From contig JAKAJO010000025.1 in assembly GCA_021813745.1 (NCBI GenBank), positions 1-64,000 on the forward strand: a DNA stretch of 64,000 nt, in the 5' to 3' direction. This DNA comes from Acidobacteriota bacterium. GTDB taxonomy: Bacteria > Acidobacteriota > Terriglobia > Terriglobales > Acidobacteriaceae. Below the pieces are notes generated by a model. The model did no database searches and was not told the DNA's origin. It worked only from the letters and a program-made list of their open reading frames with translations. The translations under genes and the position numbers were made by a program. Positions 52,135 to 61,532 of this stretch are shown here, piece by piece (within the stretch, counting starts at the first letter, position 1; each line of letters begins with the position of its first letter).

Positions 52135-54764
52135 CGGGTGCTCCTGGAAGTAAGCTGAATCTGGGTTTCCCGGAAGAGGTTGCCGCTCGGTTCGCCGTCG
52201 AGTACGAAGCCAGCCCAGTAGTACGGCGGCGCGCCGGAGTTCAGCATTTCAAGCTGCGACTGCCTGAGCGCTTCCGCCTTCTCTTCGTGACGGCCGAGGT
52301 GAGCATAGAAGACTGTCATCAGGTGAGCGGTCGCATGATCTTCGAGTTCCCATAAGGTTGAGACAACACTCTGCGCGCCAGCCTCAATGAAGGCATTGAC
52401 GATGTTCGCAACCCCCTCTTCGCCTACCGGGCCAACGCCGGTGTCGCAGGCTGAGAGCGTGACAAGACTCGCATTGAGGCGAAGATTCCTGATTTCGCGG
52501 ACTTGAAGGAGACCGTCGTTGACGACCGGCTGCTCCGGGGCGAAGACAAGCGCGGAACGGTCTGGAAACTCAGGATCGGCATAACCATGCAGGGCCAGGT
52601 GAATGACGCTGTATTGGTCGAGAGGAAGCTGCTTAAAGCGTGTCTCCGTGGCATTCGTGCCGAGCAGAATGGTATTGGGCTTGGGAAGATCGGCTGCAAT
52701 GGCCTCTACTTCGTACCGGCTCTCCGGCAGCGGGACGAGTTCGCGTCTCTCTGGCCCCGAAGCCGCTCGAAGAATCGTCGCAAGGAGTGTTGCCGGCGGC
52801 GGCTTCGATGTCCATGCCGCCACGCCGACGTAAGGAAGATCGTCGCGAATTGCCTGATTGTCTCGATGCCTCAGCATGTCGAGCACGGTACCCGACGGAA
52901 CGACCGATATGCGATGCGACGTAAGGATGTATTGCCCGTCATCCATCAGCGCCGCAAACGGTAACAGGTGGAGTTTTCCGTCCGGCACCACGATCAACGC
53001 GGACTTCTCTTTGAATTCAGGTATAACGCCGAGCAGGCCATTGAAAAGCTTCTGAGCCAGCGCGGAGTCCGTCTTCCGCTGCACCAACTCAGAGCGGTAT
53101 TGCACCGTCTGCTGCTCCAGAACCGCTTTCTGCGGCAACGTGTAGCGCCGAGCAGAATTCCGCGTCACCACCAGGGCGGAGGATTGCGGTTCGGAAAGCA
53201 CGTACTCTACAAAAAGCTCGGTAGCGCGCAATTCGTGCTGCAGTTGGAGGAGAGGGACAGGCTGCGGTGCGCGGCCTGCCGACGAAGTTGCTGGGAGTTC
53301 CTGCTCCACAGTGTAGATCGCGTTGAGGAGATGTCCTCTGGCGGCCGAGTCGTCAGTATTGAGAAGTTCGACATTCAGCTTCGTCAGTCGCTGTTCCGCG
53401 GCATTTGGTTCGTGCGGCACGATAACATCGTGGTGCACCAGCGATTCGGCCTCCACCCTGCCGCGCGCCCGCTCGATCACATGGAAAGCGTCGGCTATCC
53501 GGCCGTCATTGCTGAGAGAAGCGAAATATCCCGCGTACACAACACTGAGGTCGGCCAGCAGTTGGCGCTCGACGGTGGGCGTCGGAGCTTTGCTGAGAAG
53601 GCTATCCAGCAGGTCCATGCTCTTCTCATACAAATCGTTCGATGCCTTGGTCCGTCCGAGCCGCGCCAGAATCTCTGCTTTGATGGCAAGGTTCTTGGGA
53701 ACGAAGTACAGTTCATCCGGGATTTTTTCGTTCGCAGCAATGGCTTCATTGACTGCGGCCAATGCGGGGTGCAATGCGCCCATCCGTAGGTAGGCTCGCG
53801 CGAGCAGGCCATCCGCCTGGGTCAATCCGCGCCAATAGGAAAGCTGCTTCGCATATTCTGCCGCGTGCGCGTAATCGGACACTGCCTGGTCCCACTGGCC
53901 CATCTGTTCGTAAACGCGAGCCTTTGTCTCGTATAGCTCGTAGAGGTGCCCGGCAAGATGGTAGCGTGAAACCCGCTGCATTTCGTCCGCGGCCAGCGCC
54001 AGCGCCTCTTTGTTCTCTCCCAATCCGCTGAGAGCTTCGATCTTAGCGGTGATGGCAATCGAGGGGTACGCAGCCCCTTTGGTCTTCTCCGCAGTCTTGA
54101 TTGCTTCATTGAGCGGACCAAGGGCTTCTTGGTACTTGTGCATTTCCACAAGGCCTGTACCGTACACGCTCGCATACCGAATGCGGGCGGCGGGATCGGC
54201 GACCTTCGCAACCATCCATGCCTTCAGCACATCCTTCTTTGCAGTTCCGAGGTCGCCAAGCAGAAACTCTGCAATTCCCTGCTCACCGATGGCCCGCGAT
54301 GCCAGCAGGTAATGCTGCTTCTTTGCCGCGAGATTCTCCACGTCCGCCCACGTCTGCCGCGCCATTCCAGCGTCGTAGTTCACTTCCAGCATTCCAAGGA
54401 TGGTAAGGATGCGAAGCCGGGTTTCCGGGTCTTGCGCTCCCGGCAGTTCCAGGTCATGCCTCAGCAAAGCAATTTGAGATGGGACACTCGTCGAAGATTC
54501 GCTGTCCGCCGGCATCTGGCTGACACGCGCATAGAGGACCTTGGAGAACTGGTGCCTCTGGGCAAATTCAAGCTCACACTGGCGGTAAAGCGGGGCAGCT
54601 GCTATCCAGCTATTCAACCACGACATCTCGTCGGCTCGCTTCAGGAGCGCGTCTGGAGCGTGAGAATTCAGCCGCCGGAGAACTTGATACCCGACAACAC
54701 TCAGCAGGACGGCCAGCAGCAAACCGGCAGCAATGCGACGGGTGGGGGATACCGCGTTTCGCAT
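52131..54764 (-). CDS. TPR-CHAT caspase-like protease
   Basis: The protein has 877 residues. An N-terminal signal anchor (IAAGLLLAVLLSVVGYQVL) is followed by many TPR-like helices to about residue 430 (ALGPLNEAIKTAEKTKGAAY, QWDQAVSDYAHAAEYAKQLS) and a C-terminal CHAT domain. The catalytic dyad is His726 in VIHLALHGYADPEF and Cys773 in LVTLSACDTGVGPVGEEGVA. CHAT is a caspase-like cysteine protease fold used in bacterial signalling and cell-death systems, with TPRs often acting as the sensor. It precedes the S41 peptidase gene with a 4-nt overlap, giving a two-protease operon. Confidence 0.88.
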   Translation of the reverse strand: MRNAVSPTRRIAAGLLLAVLLSVVGYQVLRRLNSHAPDALLKRADEMSWLNSWIAAAPLYRQCELEFAQRHQFSKVLYARVSQMPADSESSTSVPSQIALLRHDLELPGAQDPETRLRILTILGMLEVNYDAGMARQTWADVENLAAKKQHYLLASRAIGEQGIAEFLLGDLGTAKKDVLKAWMVAKVADPAARIRYASVYGTGLVEMHKYQEALGPLNEAIKTAEKTKGAAYPSIAITAKIEALSGLGENKEALALAADEMQRVSRYHLAGHLYELYETKARVYEQMGQWDQAVSDYAHAAEYAKQLSYWRGLTQADGLLARAYLRMGALHPALAAVNEAIAANEKIPDELYFVPKNLAIKAEILARLGRTKASNDLYEKSMDLLDSLLSKAPTPTVERQLLADLSVVYAGYFASLSNDGRIADAFHVIERARGRVEAESLVHHDVIVPHEPNAAEQRLTKLNVELLNTDDSAARGHLLNAIYTVEQELPATSSAGRAPQPVPLLQLQHELRATELFVEYVLSEPQSSALVVTRNSARRYTLPQKAVLEQQTVQYRSELVQRKTDSALAQKLFNGLLGVIPEFKEKSALIVVPDGKLHLLPFAALMDDGQYILTSHRISVVPSGTVLDMLRHRDNQAIRDDLPYVGVAAWTSKPPPATLLATILRAASGPERRELVPLPESRYEVEAIAADLPKPNTILLGTNATETRFKQLPLDQYSVIHLALHGYADPEFPDRSALVFAPEQPVVNDGLLQVREIRNLRLNASLVTLSACDTGVGPVGEEGVANIVNAFIEAGAQSVVSTLWELEDHATAHLMTVFYAHLGRHEEKAEALRQSQLEMLNSGAPPYYWAGFVLDGEPSGNLFRETQIQLTSRSTR

Positions 54765-55212
54765 GACGCCTTGCCAACTTGGAAGTTATACTGCCAGAAC
54801 GCAATTCAAAGATCAACAGCCACCACGTAAACGGCAGATTGCAAATGTCTTATTGCCACGCGCAATGGTGTTGCGCTCTGCTGCGCGTTGATATCGCTGA
54901 GTCCGAGCAGAGACGGCGCTTTGCCGGTGCGGCAACACAAATGAGCGATGGAAGATGGTCTCTGGCTCAACTTGTGCAAATGTCCTGTTGAGACCGCAGT
55001 TCCCTTACATCCCAAAGAACTGGCCGACCTGCACGAAGACTTGCAGGGACAAATCCCCAACCGGTCCAATCCTGAGCTCATCCAGCGCGCCGGATGCCCA
55101 CTAAGAAAGTTCCTCACCCTCGTGGTCACTATCACGACGATGCTTCATCGGAATACACTTGCTATAGAATTCCTCTCGACCTTCCTTTCAGGGAAAAAGA
55201 GGGGAACCGACC
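54765..55212. other. Divergent intergenic region
   Basis: This ~450-bp stretch lies between the divergent CHAT and nuclease genes and must hold both promoters. A plus-strand reading near 54948-55130 gives a protein-like run (VPLHPKELADLHEDLQGQIP) without a ribosome site or recognisable family, so I do not call it. The last 40 bp include ttgctatag, a plausible -10 region, and gagggg before the nuclease ATG. Confidence 0.4.
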
Positions 55213-56694
55213 ATGATTTCCGCCGCTCAACTCTACGATTTTGTCCACTGTCCCCATAGAGTTTCAATGGATGCCTTTGGCGACCCAGACGAACGAGATG
55301 AGACGTCTCCGTTTGTAGAGCTTCTGTGGGAGCAAGGCCTCGTGCACGAGGCCACAATTGCCGCCGGCCTCAACATCACCGTAAATCTCAGGTTGATTGG
55401 CGCAGCTGATCGAGAAAGGGAAACTCTTTCGGCGATGACGCGTCACGAGCCACTCATCTATGGTGGACGCTTAACCGCCGGTGATTTGGTTGGTGAACCC
55501 GACCTCCTCGAGTGGACCGAGTTTGGTTACGTGCCGGGCGACATCAAGTCCGGCTCTGGATTTGAGGGGGAGGAGAGCGAGGGAAAGCTCAAGAAGCATT
55601 ATGCCTTCCAGCTTGCACATTATGTGGCGATTCTTGAGCGACTTGGCCTTGGATCTCCAACGCGCTCCCCGTACGTTGTCGATCGAGAAGGCAGGCGGGT
55701 TCCGTACGTGCTCATGGATCCGCAAGGTATACGCAACACGGAAACATGGTGGGATAGCTACCAGACAGCCTTATCTGCAATTCGGGCGAGCCTCAACCAA
55801 TCTAATGCTTCGACTCCGGCCCTGAGCGCCGCGTGTAAGCTTTGTCATTGGCATTCACATTGCAAAAATGAGCTTGTCGCGACAAATGACCTGACACTCA
55901 TCGCAGAATTGGGACGAGCAAAACGGGATGTTATCAGCGGAGTAATCCCAACAATTCAGGCATTCGCCCAATGTGATCCCGATTCCTACGTTCAAAAGAA
56001 GAAAACGGTCTTCCCAGGAATAGGCCTGGATACTCTTTCCAAATTTCGAGCGAGAGCTCAATTGCTAACAGTCCCGGGGGCCACGGCCTATCTTAAAGAA
56101 CGGGTCGACCTTCCTATCAAGGACAATGAGGTCTACTTTGACATCGAAGCCGATCCAATGCGCGGCGTTGTCTACTTGCATGGCTTCGTGGAAAGGAAAT
56201 TCGGCCAAGCAGGGGCAGCACAATTCATCCCGTATTTCGCCGACGGGAATGAACCAACTCACGAGGAAGCAGCATTCCACGGTGCCTGGAATTATCTGAA
56301 AGCGCGAACCCAAGACTCAACGATCTACTATTACTCCAAGTACGAAAGGACTGAGTACAAGAAACTTGCAGAGAAATACCCCGCAGTATGCTCGGTGGAG
56401 GAAGTTGAAACCCTTTTCGCTCTACCGGTGATGATCGACCTCTATTTCGACGTCGTCAAGAAAGCAACAGAGTGGCCGCTTTACGATCAATCGATCAAGA
56501 CCATTGCACAGTATCTAGATTTTCGGTGGAGGGATACGAACCCTTCAGGAGCAGCATCTATCGAGTGGTATAACCGTTGGATTGAATCCAGCGACCCTGC
56601 AATCAAGCAACGCATACTCGACTACAACGAGGATGATTGCCTGGCAACAGGAGTCGTAGTGGATGGAATCCGAGCCTTGCCTGTAAAGGCCTGA
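55213..56694 (+). CDS. RecB/Cas4-like nuclease fused to RNase H-like domain (TM0106 family)
   Basis: The 493-residue protein has two nuclease-like parts. The N-terminal ~215 residues are Cas4/RecB-like: Cys in FVHCPHRVSM, the PD-(D/E)xK acids in VGEPDLLEWTEF and GDIKSGSG, the QLAHYVAILERLG helix, and a C-terminal Cys set in ACKLCHWHSHCKNEL that with the first Cys could hold a 4Fe-4S cluster. The C-terminal part is RNase H/3'-5' exonuclease-like (NEVYFDIEADPMRGVVYLHG, YYYSKYERTEYKKL, YNEDDCLAT). This is the TM0106-type putative nuclease architecture. GAGGGG precedes the ATG. A DUF4917 gene follows 57 bp later. Confidence 0.82.
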   Translation: MISAAQLYDFVHCPHRVSMDAFGDPDERDETSPFVELLWEQGLVHEATIAAGLNITVNLRLIGAADRERETLSAMTRHEPLIYGGRLTAGDLVGEPDLLEWTEFGYVPGDIKSGSGFEGEESEGKLKKHYAFQLAHYVAILERLGLGSPTRSPYVVDREGRRVPYVLMDPQGIRNTETWWDSYQTALSAIRASLNQSNASTPALSAACKLCHWHSHCKNELVATNDLTLIAELGRAKRDVISGVIPTIQAFAQCDPDSYVQKKKTVFPGIGLDTLSKFRARAQLLTVPGATAYLKERVDLPIKDNEVYFDIEADPMRGVVYLHGFVERKFGQAGAAQFIPYFADGNEPTHEEAAFHGAWNYLKARTQDSTIYYYSKYERTEYKKLAEKYPAVCSVEEVETLFALPVMIDLYFDVVKKATEWPLYDQSIKTIAQYLDFRWRDTNPSGAASIEWYNRWIESSDPAIKQRILDYNEDDCLATGVVVDGIRALPVKA

Positions 56695-56751
56695 GCGCCA
56701 ATATCCGCCTATCAGCCTTCTTGCCCCAACTGTCATCTGATGGAGAGAGCC

Positions 56752-57834
56752 ATGACGACTAGGCTAATTGACTTTGATCAAGCGCTGAAAAAGGCTCAGA
56801 AATATGGCAAGAAACACTTACTCCTAGGGAATGGTTTCAGCATTGCATGCAAACCTGACATCTTTTCTTATGGCTCCCTTTTCGAGGAAGCCAAAAAGAC
56901 AATGTCAAAGGAACTTGCTGCAATCTTCGCAGCGATGGGTACGCAGGACTTCGAAGAAGTGATTCGCGCGCTTCAAAATGCGGCAAAAATTGTAAGTGTC
57001 TATAAACCTGGACTCAGAGCCACGAAAAAGCTCCTCTTGTCGGATGCAGATGAATTGAAACGTGGACTGATTCAGGCCGTTGCCGGACGTCATCCAGCCC
57101 GTCCGAATGCAATCACAGAGGACCGCTATCATGCGTGCCGGAAGTTTCTCGCCCACTTCATTGGTAACGGTGCGGATGGCAAAGTCTACACGATGAATTA
57201 TGACCTTCTCCTGTATTGGGCACTGATGCATGGAGAGGAGGACCCCGAGAATCGAGTGGACCTTGGGCATGACGACGGATTTAGGAAAGACGAAGACGAT
57301 TTGAATGCGTCCTATGTCGAATGGCAGGGTGAAGGTGCGGCGCAAGGCCAATGCATCCATTACCTACATGGAGCGTTGCACCTATTCGATGCTGGTCATC
57401 AACTCCAGAAGTACACTTGGGTAAATACTGGCGTTGCTCTTGTGGATCAGGCGAACGACGCCTTGAAGCGCAACTTCTTCCCGCTTTTCGTGGCTGAGGG
57501 TGATAGCAACAGCAAGCTCACGAAGATCCAGCACAGCGCTTACCTTCATCACTGTTTTAAGAGTTTTGCAAGAATGTGCACGACAGGTGCTCGCGAAGGC
57601 ACGGCGCTCTTCGTTTTCGGCCATTCGTTTGCCAAGAATGATGCGCATGTCTTCGACATGATCGGTCGAGGAAAGATTGCACATTTGTTTGTAAGCCTTC
57701 ATGGGGACCCAACAAGCAGCGCTAATCAACGGATTCGGACTCATGTCGAACAGGTTGCCGGGCTTCGACCCCGAAGTTATTCCCCATTGCAGGTGGACTT
57801 TTTTGACGCTCGGTCGGCGAAGGTGTGGGGATAA
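56752..57834 (+). CDS. DUF4917 (SIR2-like) protein
   Basis: The 360-residue protein opens with an NAD-pocket-like loop, KKHLLLGNGFSIACKPDIFS, and later has KVYTMNYDLLLYWALMHG and GQCIHYLHGALHLFD, motifs of SIR2-like DUF4917 proteins (GxGxS, TxNYD and the LHG). Related SIR2-like proteins deplete NAD+ in phage defence. Start 56752 has GGAG 6 nt upstream; an ATG at 56740 is possible. Its neighbour 57 bp upstream is a nuclease on the same strand, which suggests a two-gene unit. Confidence 0.75.
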   Translation: MTTRLIDFDQALKKAQKYGKKHLLLGNGFSIACKPDIFSYGSLFEEAKKTMSKELAAIFAAMGTQDFEEVIRALQNAAKIVSVYKPGLRATKKLLLSDADELKRGLIQAVAGRHPARPNAITEDRYHACRKFLAHFIGNGADGKVYTMNYDLLLYWALMHGEEDPENRVDLGHDDGFRKDEDDLNASYVEWQGEGAAQGQCIHYLHGALHLFDAGHQLQKYTWVNTGVALVDQANDALKRNFFPLFVAEGDSNSKLTKIQHSAYLHHCFKSFARMCTTGAREGTALFVFGHSFAKNDAHVFDMIGRGKIAHLFVSLHGDPTSSANQRIRTHVEQVAGLRPRSYSPLQVDFFDARSAKVWG

Positions 57835-58094
57835 CACGGGAGTCACGCCATTCCATCGCAGGCTGAGAATAATCCCCGTTGGATAGGCCAGAACAATCGT
57901 CATAGGATTTCCGTAAATCGGTCCCGGAAGGCCGGCGTTGCGCAAGTATTCAAATCTATGCGGCCAATCGATAGTCCAGACTGGCACTCTCACCGGGCAC
58001 GATTTGGCCAGGTATCAAACCCAAGAGCCAATGAGTCTGCGCCCGGAGTTGATTCTGGTATCCCATTAAGGTGCGCTGTAGTGCGGCGCGCCTC

Positions 58095-58164
58095 TGCCCG
58101 TCGGGTGGGCCAGGTTTGCCCTCCCGCCGAAGCGGGAGAGCGAATGAGGGCGGGTAGACGGGCA
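58095..58164. repeat. Nested GC-rich palindrome
   Basis: TGCCCGTC (58095-58102) pairs with GACGGGCA (58157-58164), and inside it CTCCCGC-cgaa-GCGGGAG (58121-58138) forms a perfect hairpin. The element lies between the convergent DUF4917 and parB genes. It could be part of transcription termination or a structured repeat. Confidence 0.5.
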
Positions 58165-58171
58165 CCGGGCA

Positions 58172-58204
58172 CAAAAAATGCGAAGCCGGTCTTGCTGGCT
58201 CCGC
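58172..58204 (-). terminator. Rho-independent terminator after parB
   Basis: On the minus strand GCGGAGCC-agcaagacc-GGCTTCGC forms an 8-bp stem (one G-U) followed by ATTTTTT. It lies 24 bp past the parB stop. Confidence 0.75.
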
Positions 58205-58228
58205 GATGAATTTTGACGTGGGTGAGGG

Positions 58229-59839
58229 CTACGCTGCGGCGGCCTTCTTGGAGGCTTTGCCTGCTGGTTTCGGCGCGGCCTTGTTCGATTTCGTGGCCTT
58301 CTCCTTCGCTGCGAATTCCTGCTTGACCTTGGCCGTGATTGCGGCCACGTCCACCTTGTAGAACTCGGCGGCTTCGTGGAGGGCCTTGGCCGCCTCGTTG
58401 GGTGAATGTGCCGATTGGAGAACGGCAACTTCGACCAAGATGCGTCCGAGGGTGCTCTCATCGGCCTTGCGCAGAAAGGTTGCGAGCATTTTGGCCGGAG
58501 CATCAGTGGCTCCATTGACCTTGCCCACACCGTGAAGGCGAAGCATGATTGAAATGCGGCGCTCGTCCAGTGCGGTCGCAAGCCATTCGGCCACAAAGAG
58601 CAGGTCACGCTTCATCAGGCGGACGGGAACCGCATCGCCGATGGCTTTGAGGACGCGAAGGCCGGTTGTCTGTGCAATGGCTTCCTCGCGGCGGCGCTTT
58701 TCCTGCTCGGCTTTGAATCCCGCGTCTGTTGCGGGTTTTGGCTTGCGGGCGTGGTGAATCGGACACTCGGGGTTTGCGCAGACGCGCTTGGTCTCGCCCT
58801 TTTCGCTACCCTCGGTGACGATGGCCTCGGTGGTGTACTTGCAGGTCTTGTACTCCGGCCAGTCGCGCTGCTTCTGGTTCGCGGGCTTCCCAGAATCAGT
58901 CTGGGGGCGAATCTCTACATATTTGTTGCGTGGCACAACGGGGCTGTCAACGCTCGCGGGACCGTAGGCCGTGCTGATCTGAACGAGTTTCGGTTTGGCG
59001 GCGATACTCTGGCGGATGTGTGCGTCCACCTTCAATGCCCAGCATTTCGGGTCCGAACAGGAATCATGCTTTGCTGCGATGCCCTCGAAGAGCAGAACGT
59101 TGTGGCCGGTACGCTTCGGGCAATCGACACAGGAGCCGGCTTCGGGCACGAGCGCCGTATCCTCTTTCGAGAACGGAGCAGCGGCAAGCTCCAAGAGGAT
59201 ATTGTGCTCAATCCACTGTTGGAGATGGCGGACAGGCAGCAGAATGCGCTTGGCTTTGCTGCCATTGGCGTACTGCTCCTGATAGCAAGCGGCAAGGGCC
59301 TCTTCCTGCTGTGCCGGTTGCAACTTGGCCAGCAAAAGCGCATGGCCGACGCCGATCTCGTCCTTGGCGAAGGCTTCGGCAACGGGCGCGGCAAGTTCAA
59401 TCAAGCGGAGTCGAGCCGCGACGTAAACGGGACTCTTGCCGCACTTCGCGCCAATCTGCTCAATGGTGTACTTCGGCTCTTCAAGACGCATCAGGGCGGC
59501 GAAGCCCTGCGCCTCGTCGAGCGGGTGAACGTCCCGGCGCTGGAGATTCTCGACGATGCTGGTTTCAAGCGCCTGGGCATCGGTCAACTCGACGATTCGG
59601 ACCGGCGCGGTTTCGAGTCCTGCACGTTGCGCCGCACGATAGCGACGGGCACCGGCGACGATCTCGAAGTGATGGTCTACAGGCCGCACGACAAGCGGCG
59701 CAAGAATGCCCTGCGTCTTGATCGACTCGGCCAACTCGTTCAGACTGGCCTCGTCAAAGCTCTTGCGGGGATTGTTCGGCGACTCGGTGAGTGAGTCGAG
59801 CGGCAGGTTGCGATATTCGGATTGCATGGTCGATGTCAT
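58229..59839 (-). CDS. ParB/RepB-like partition or nuclease protein
   Basis: The 536-residue protein has an N-terminal ParB domain at about 15-110 (SPNNPRKSFDEASLNELAES, then the GARRYRAAQRAGLETAPVRI motif in place of GERRxRA, then ETSIVENLQRRDVHPLDEAQ) and a central helix-turn-helix (YTIEQIGAKCGKSPVYVAAR). The middle carries several Cys (SCVDCPKRT, DSCSDPKCW), possibly metal binding, and the C-terminus is Ala/Lys-rich. Such long ParB-like proteins are typical of plasmids and integrative elements rather than the chromosomal Par system. AAAGGAG precedes ATG 59839. No parA is next to it. Confidence 0.85.
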   Translation of the reverse strand: MTSTMQSEYRNLPLDSLTESPNNPRKSFDEASLNELAESIKTQGILAPLVVRPVDHHFEIVAGARRYRAAQRAGLETAPVRIVELTDAQALETSIVENLQRRDVHPLDEAQGFAALMRLEEPKYTIEQIGAKCGKSPVYVAARLRLIELAAPVAEAFAKDEIGVGHALLLAKLQPAQQEEALAACYQEQYANGSKAKRILLPVRHLQQWIEHNILLELAAAPFSKEDTALVPEAGSCVDCPKRTGHNVLLFEGIAAKHDSCSDPKCWALKVDAHIRQSIAAKPKLVQISTAYGPASVDSPVVPRNKYVEIRPQTDSGKPANQKQRDWPEYKTCKYTTEAIVTEGSEKGETKRVCANPECPIHHARKPKPATDAGFKAEQEKRRREEAIAQTTGLRVLKAIGDAVPVRLMKRDLLFVAEWLATALDERRISIMLRLHGVGKVNGATDAPAKMLATFLRKADESTLGRILVEVAVLQSAHSPNEAAKALHEAAEFYKVDVAAITAKVKQEFAAKEKATKSNKAAPKPAGKASKKAAAA

Positions 59840-59911
59840 GATCGATTCTCCTTTTGAGGTTGTAGTGCGTGAATGCGAAGGCGGGCGCGTAACCCGCCCA
59901 AGGATCTGGGT

Positions 59912-60328
59912 CTAGCGATTGCGGCTGGGCTGGAATGCCTCAAGAAATCCCTGTGACCGCAGATTGCGGTCCCACATCGAGGCAAGCGTCTGGTGCTGCT
60001 GCTTCATCGCCGGATGGACAATAAGCCGTCCTCCTTCGTCGCGGTAGCTGGAATGCTGCTCAATGCCGAGGTAGTCATTCCGCCAGTAGTAGGCAAGGAG
60101 TTCGAGCGCACTGCCCGCGCGGCGCATCTCGAAAAGCATCTCGGGATCGCGCATGAGGTCGCCATTCTGTTCGCCGTAGTGTGCGACAGAGAGCGTCGGC
60201 ATTCCGTTCGGTCCGTTCTGCTGGATGTCTTCGATGGAGAGCGGCATCCAAGGCGGATTGTCGATATGGATGTGGAAACCGGGTTCGAGCATCCCGGCTT
60301 CCTCTAAGATGCGAACGATGGTTTCCAT
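59912..60328 (-). CDS. DUF6908-like mobile-element protein
   Basis: The 138-residue protein contains PPWMPLSIEDIQQNGPNGMP, LSVAHYGEQNGDLMRDPEML and YYWRNDYLGIEQHSSYRDEG. This pattern fits the DUF6908-type proteins that I associate with ArdC and ParB on integrative elements; the family name is from memory and not checked. It has no known function. Its ATG overlaps the ArdC stop by 1 nt (TAATG), so the two are translationally coupled, and ParB follows 72 bp further on. Confidence 0.65.
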   Translation of the reverse strand: METIVRILEEAGMLEPGFHIHIDNPPWMPLSIEDIQQNGPNGMPTLSVAHYGEQNGDLMRDPEMLFEMRRAGSALELLAYYWRNDYLGIEQHSSYRDEGGRLIVHPAMKQQHQTLASMWDRNLRSQGFLEAFQPSRNR

Positions 60329-61308
60329 TACGCCACCTCTGCGAGAGAGTTGTTCTCGCTGGCCGCGTCCTCGGAGAGAATGGCTCCGAGGATCACGGCA
60401 GAGGTGCGCTGGATGACTTCAAGACTCTCTGCCAGAAGCGCCGCATTGCCCGCGTACATCTGGATGTAGTCGCTGGAGGCGGTTCCCATCTCCAGGCCCA
60501 CGGCCTGACCAACGATGAAGGCCACGGCCTCGGCTTCGGTCTCGCGCACGGTGGCGGTGGTCATGGTCCGCCTCTCGGCTTTATGCAAAAGCTCGTGAGC
60601 CGTCTCGTGAACCAGCGTGGTGAACTCCTCGGCCTTCGACTGGCCCGGCAGCAGCGCGATCCTGCCGCCGTAACTGACGCCAAGCGCCGGGGCGATCTTC
60701 TCGTTGAACTCCAGCTTGATGTTCTGCGCGTTGAGGAACGCAATCAGCCGGTCGCGGTGTGCGCCGACTTCGCCGTTAACGGTGTGCTCGAACTCGGGCA
60801 GGTCCGCACCTTCGGTCTGTGCGCAGTCGAAAACGTAGACCGCGCGGAAGCCAATCAGCATCGGCGCGGGTTTCCCTTCCTGACTCGCGTTCTGCTCCTG
60901 TTCGGCTGCATCCTTCCTGCGCCGGAAGCCGACAATCGGGGCAAGAATCTGGATGCCCTTCTCGCCTTTCTTCACAAACCGACCCAACTCGTTCCATGTG
61001 CGGAGGCCAGCGACTCGGGTCGCCGTGGGACGCTGCCGTGCGATGGCGAGAATGTTGCCGAACGAATAGTTGTGAAAGCGGGCCATTGCCGCCAGATACG
61101 CGGTTAGTGTCTCGCTCTTACCTGCCTCAAGCTGCTTGAGCAGGAATTCCACAGCCTGCTTGATGAGCTGCTGTGCGGGGTTCTCGCGCTGCGTGGTGCG
61201 CTGATGGTAGGGCGATTCGATCTGAGCCTTGAGCGCCGCATTTTTCCTGTGCGGCGCGGTGTGGCTGCTGCCGCTGTTGCTGTTGTGGTTGTTCCTCTTG
61301 AAATTCAT
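60328..61308 (-). CDS. ardC: ArdC-like antirestriction protein with zincin domain
   Basis: The 326-residue protein has an N-terminal ssDNA-binding region (SETLTAYLAAMARFHNYSFG, TRVAGLRTWNELGRFVKKGE, KGIQILAPIVGFRR) and a C-terminal metallopeptidase-like part with HETAHELLH (zinc motif HExxH) and ETEAEAVAFIVGQAVGLEMG (third ligand Glu). ArdC proteins protect incoming conjugative DNA from restriction. AAGGAG lies before ATG 61308. It heads the ArdC-DUF6908-ParB run, behind a terminator that separates it from the Res gene. Confidence 0.88.
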   Translation of the reverse strand: MNFKRNNHNSNSGSSHTAPHRKNAALKAQIESPYHQRTTQRENPAQQLIKQAVEFLLKQLEAGKSETLTAYLAAMARFHNYSFGNILAIARQRPTATRVAGLRTWNELGRFVKKGEKGIQILAPIVGFRRRKDAAEQEQNASQEGKPAPMLIGFRAVYVFDCAQTEGADLPEFEHTVNGEVGAHRDRLIAFLNAQNIKLEFNEKIAPALGVSYGGRIALLPGQSKAEEFTTLVHETAHELLHKAERRTMTTATVRETEAEAVAFIVGQAVGLEMGTASSDYIQMYAGNAALLAESLEVIQRTSAVILGAILSEDAASENNSLAEVA

Positions 61309-61493
61309 GTTTTTGTTCTCCTTTTCCGCCGTAACCGACTGAGCGTCTTTCTCACCCGCGGCTGGGAAGCGCGAAGACGGTTGGCGGAAAAGGGACAAAC
61401 GCAGCGCACGACGGTGGGAGTCCGGCAGGAAAAGGCGCGGCAAGTGACAAACGCGCACTTCGTTTGGCACGCAGTCGGCGCTCCTCGGCGGAC

Positions 61494-61532
61494 GGAAAAG
61501 GCCCGGCGCAGGGCTAGGGCGTGCGCCGGGCC
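61494..61532 (-). terminator. Rho-independent terminator upstream of ardC
   Basis: On the minus strand GGCCCGGCGCA-(11 nt)-TGCGCCGGGCC is a perfect 11-bp stem followed by TTTTCC. It would stop transcripts coming from the Res gene before ardC. Confidence 0.75.

Noticed and set aside
58751..59794. 347-codon plus-strand frame opposite parB
   Set aside because: Lies wholly within a well-supported ParB gene and shows no domain of its own.
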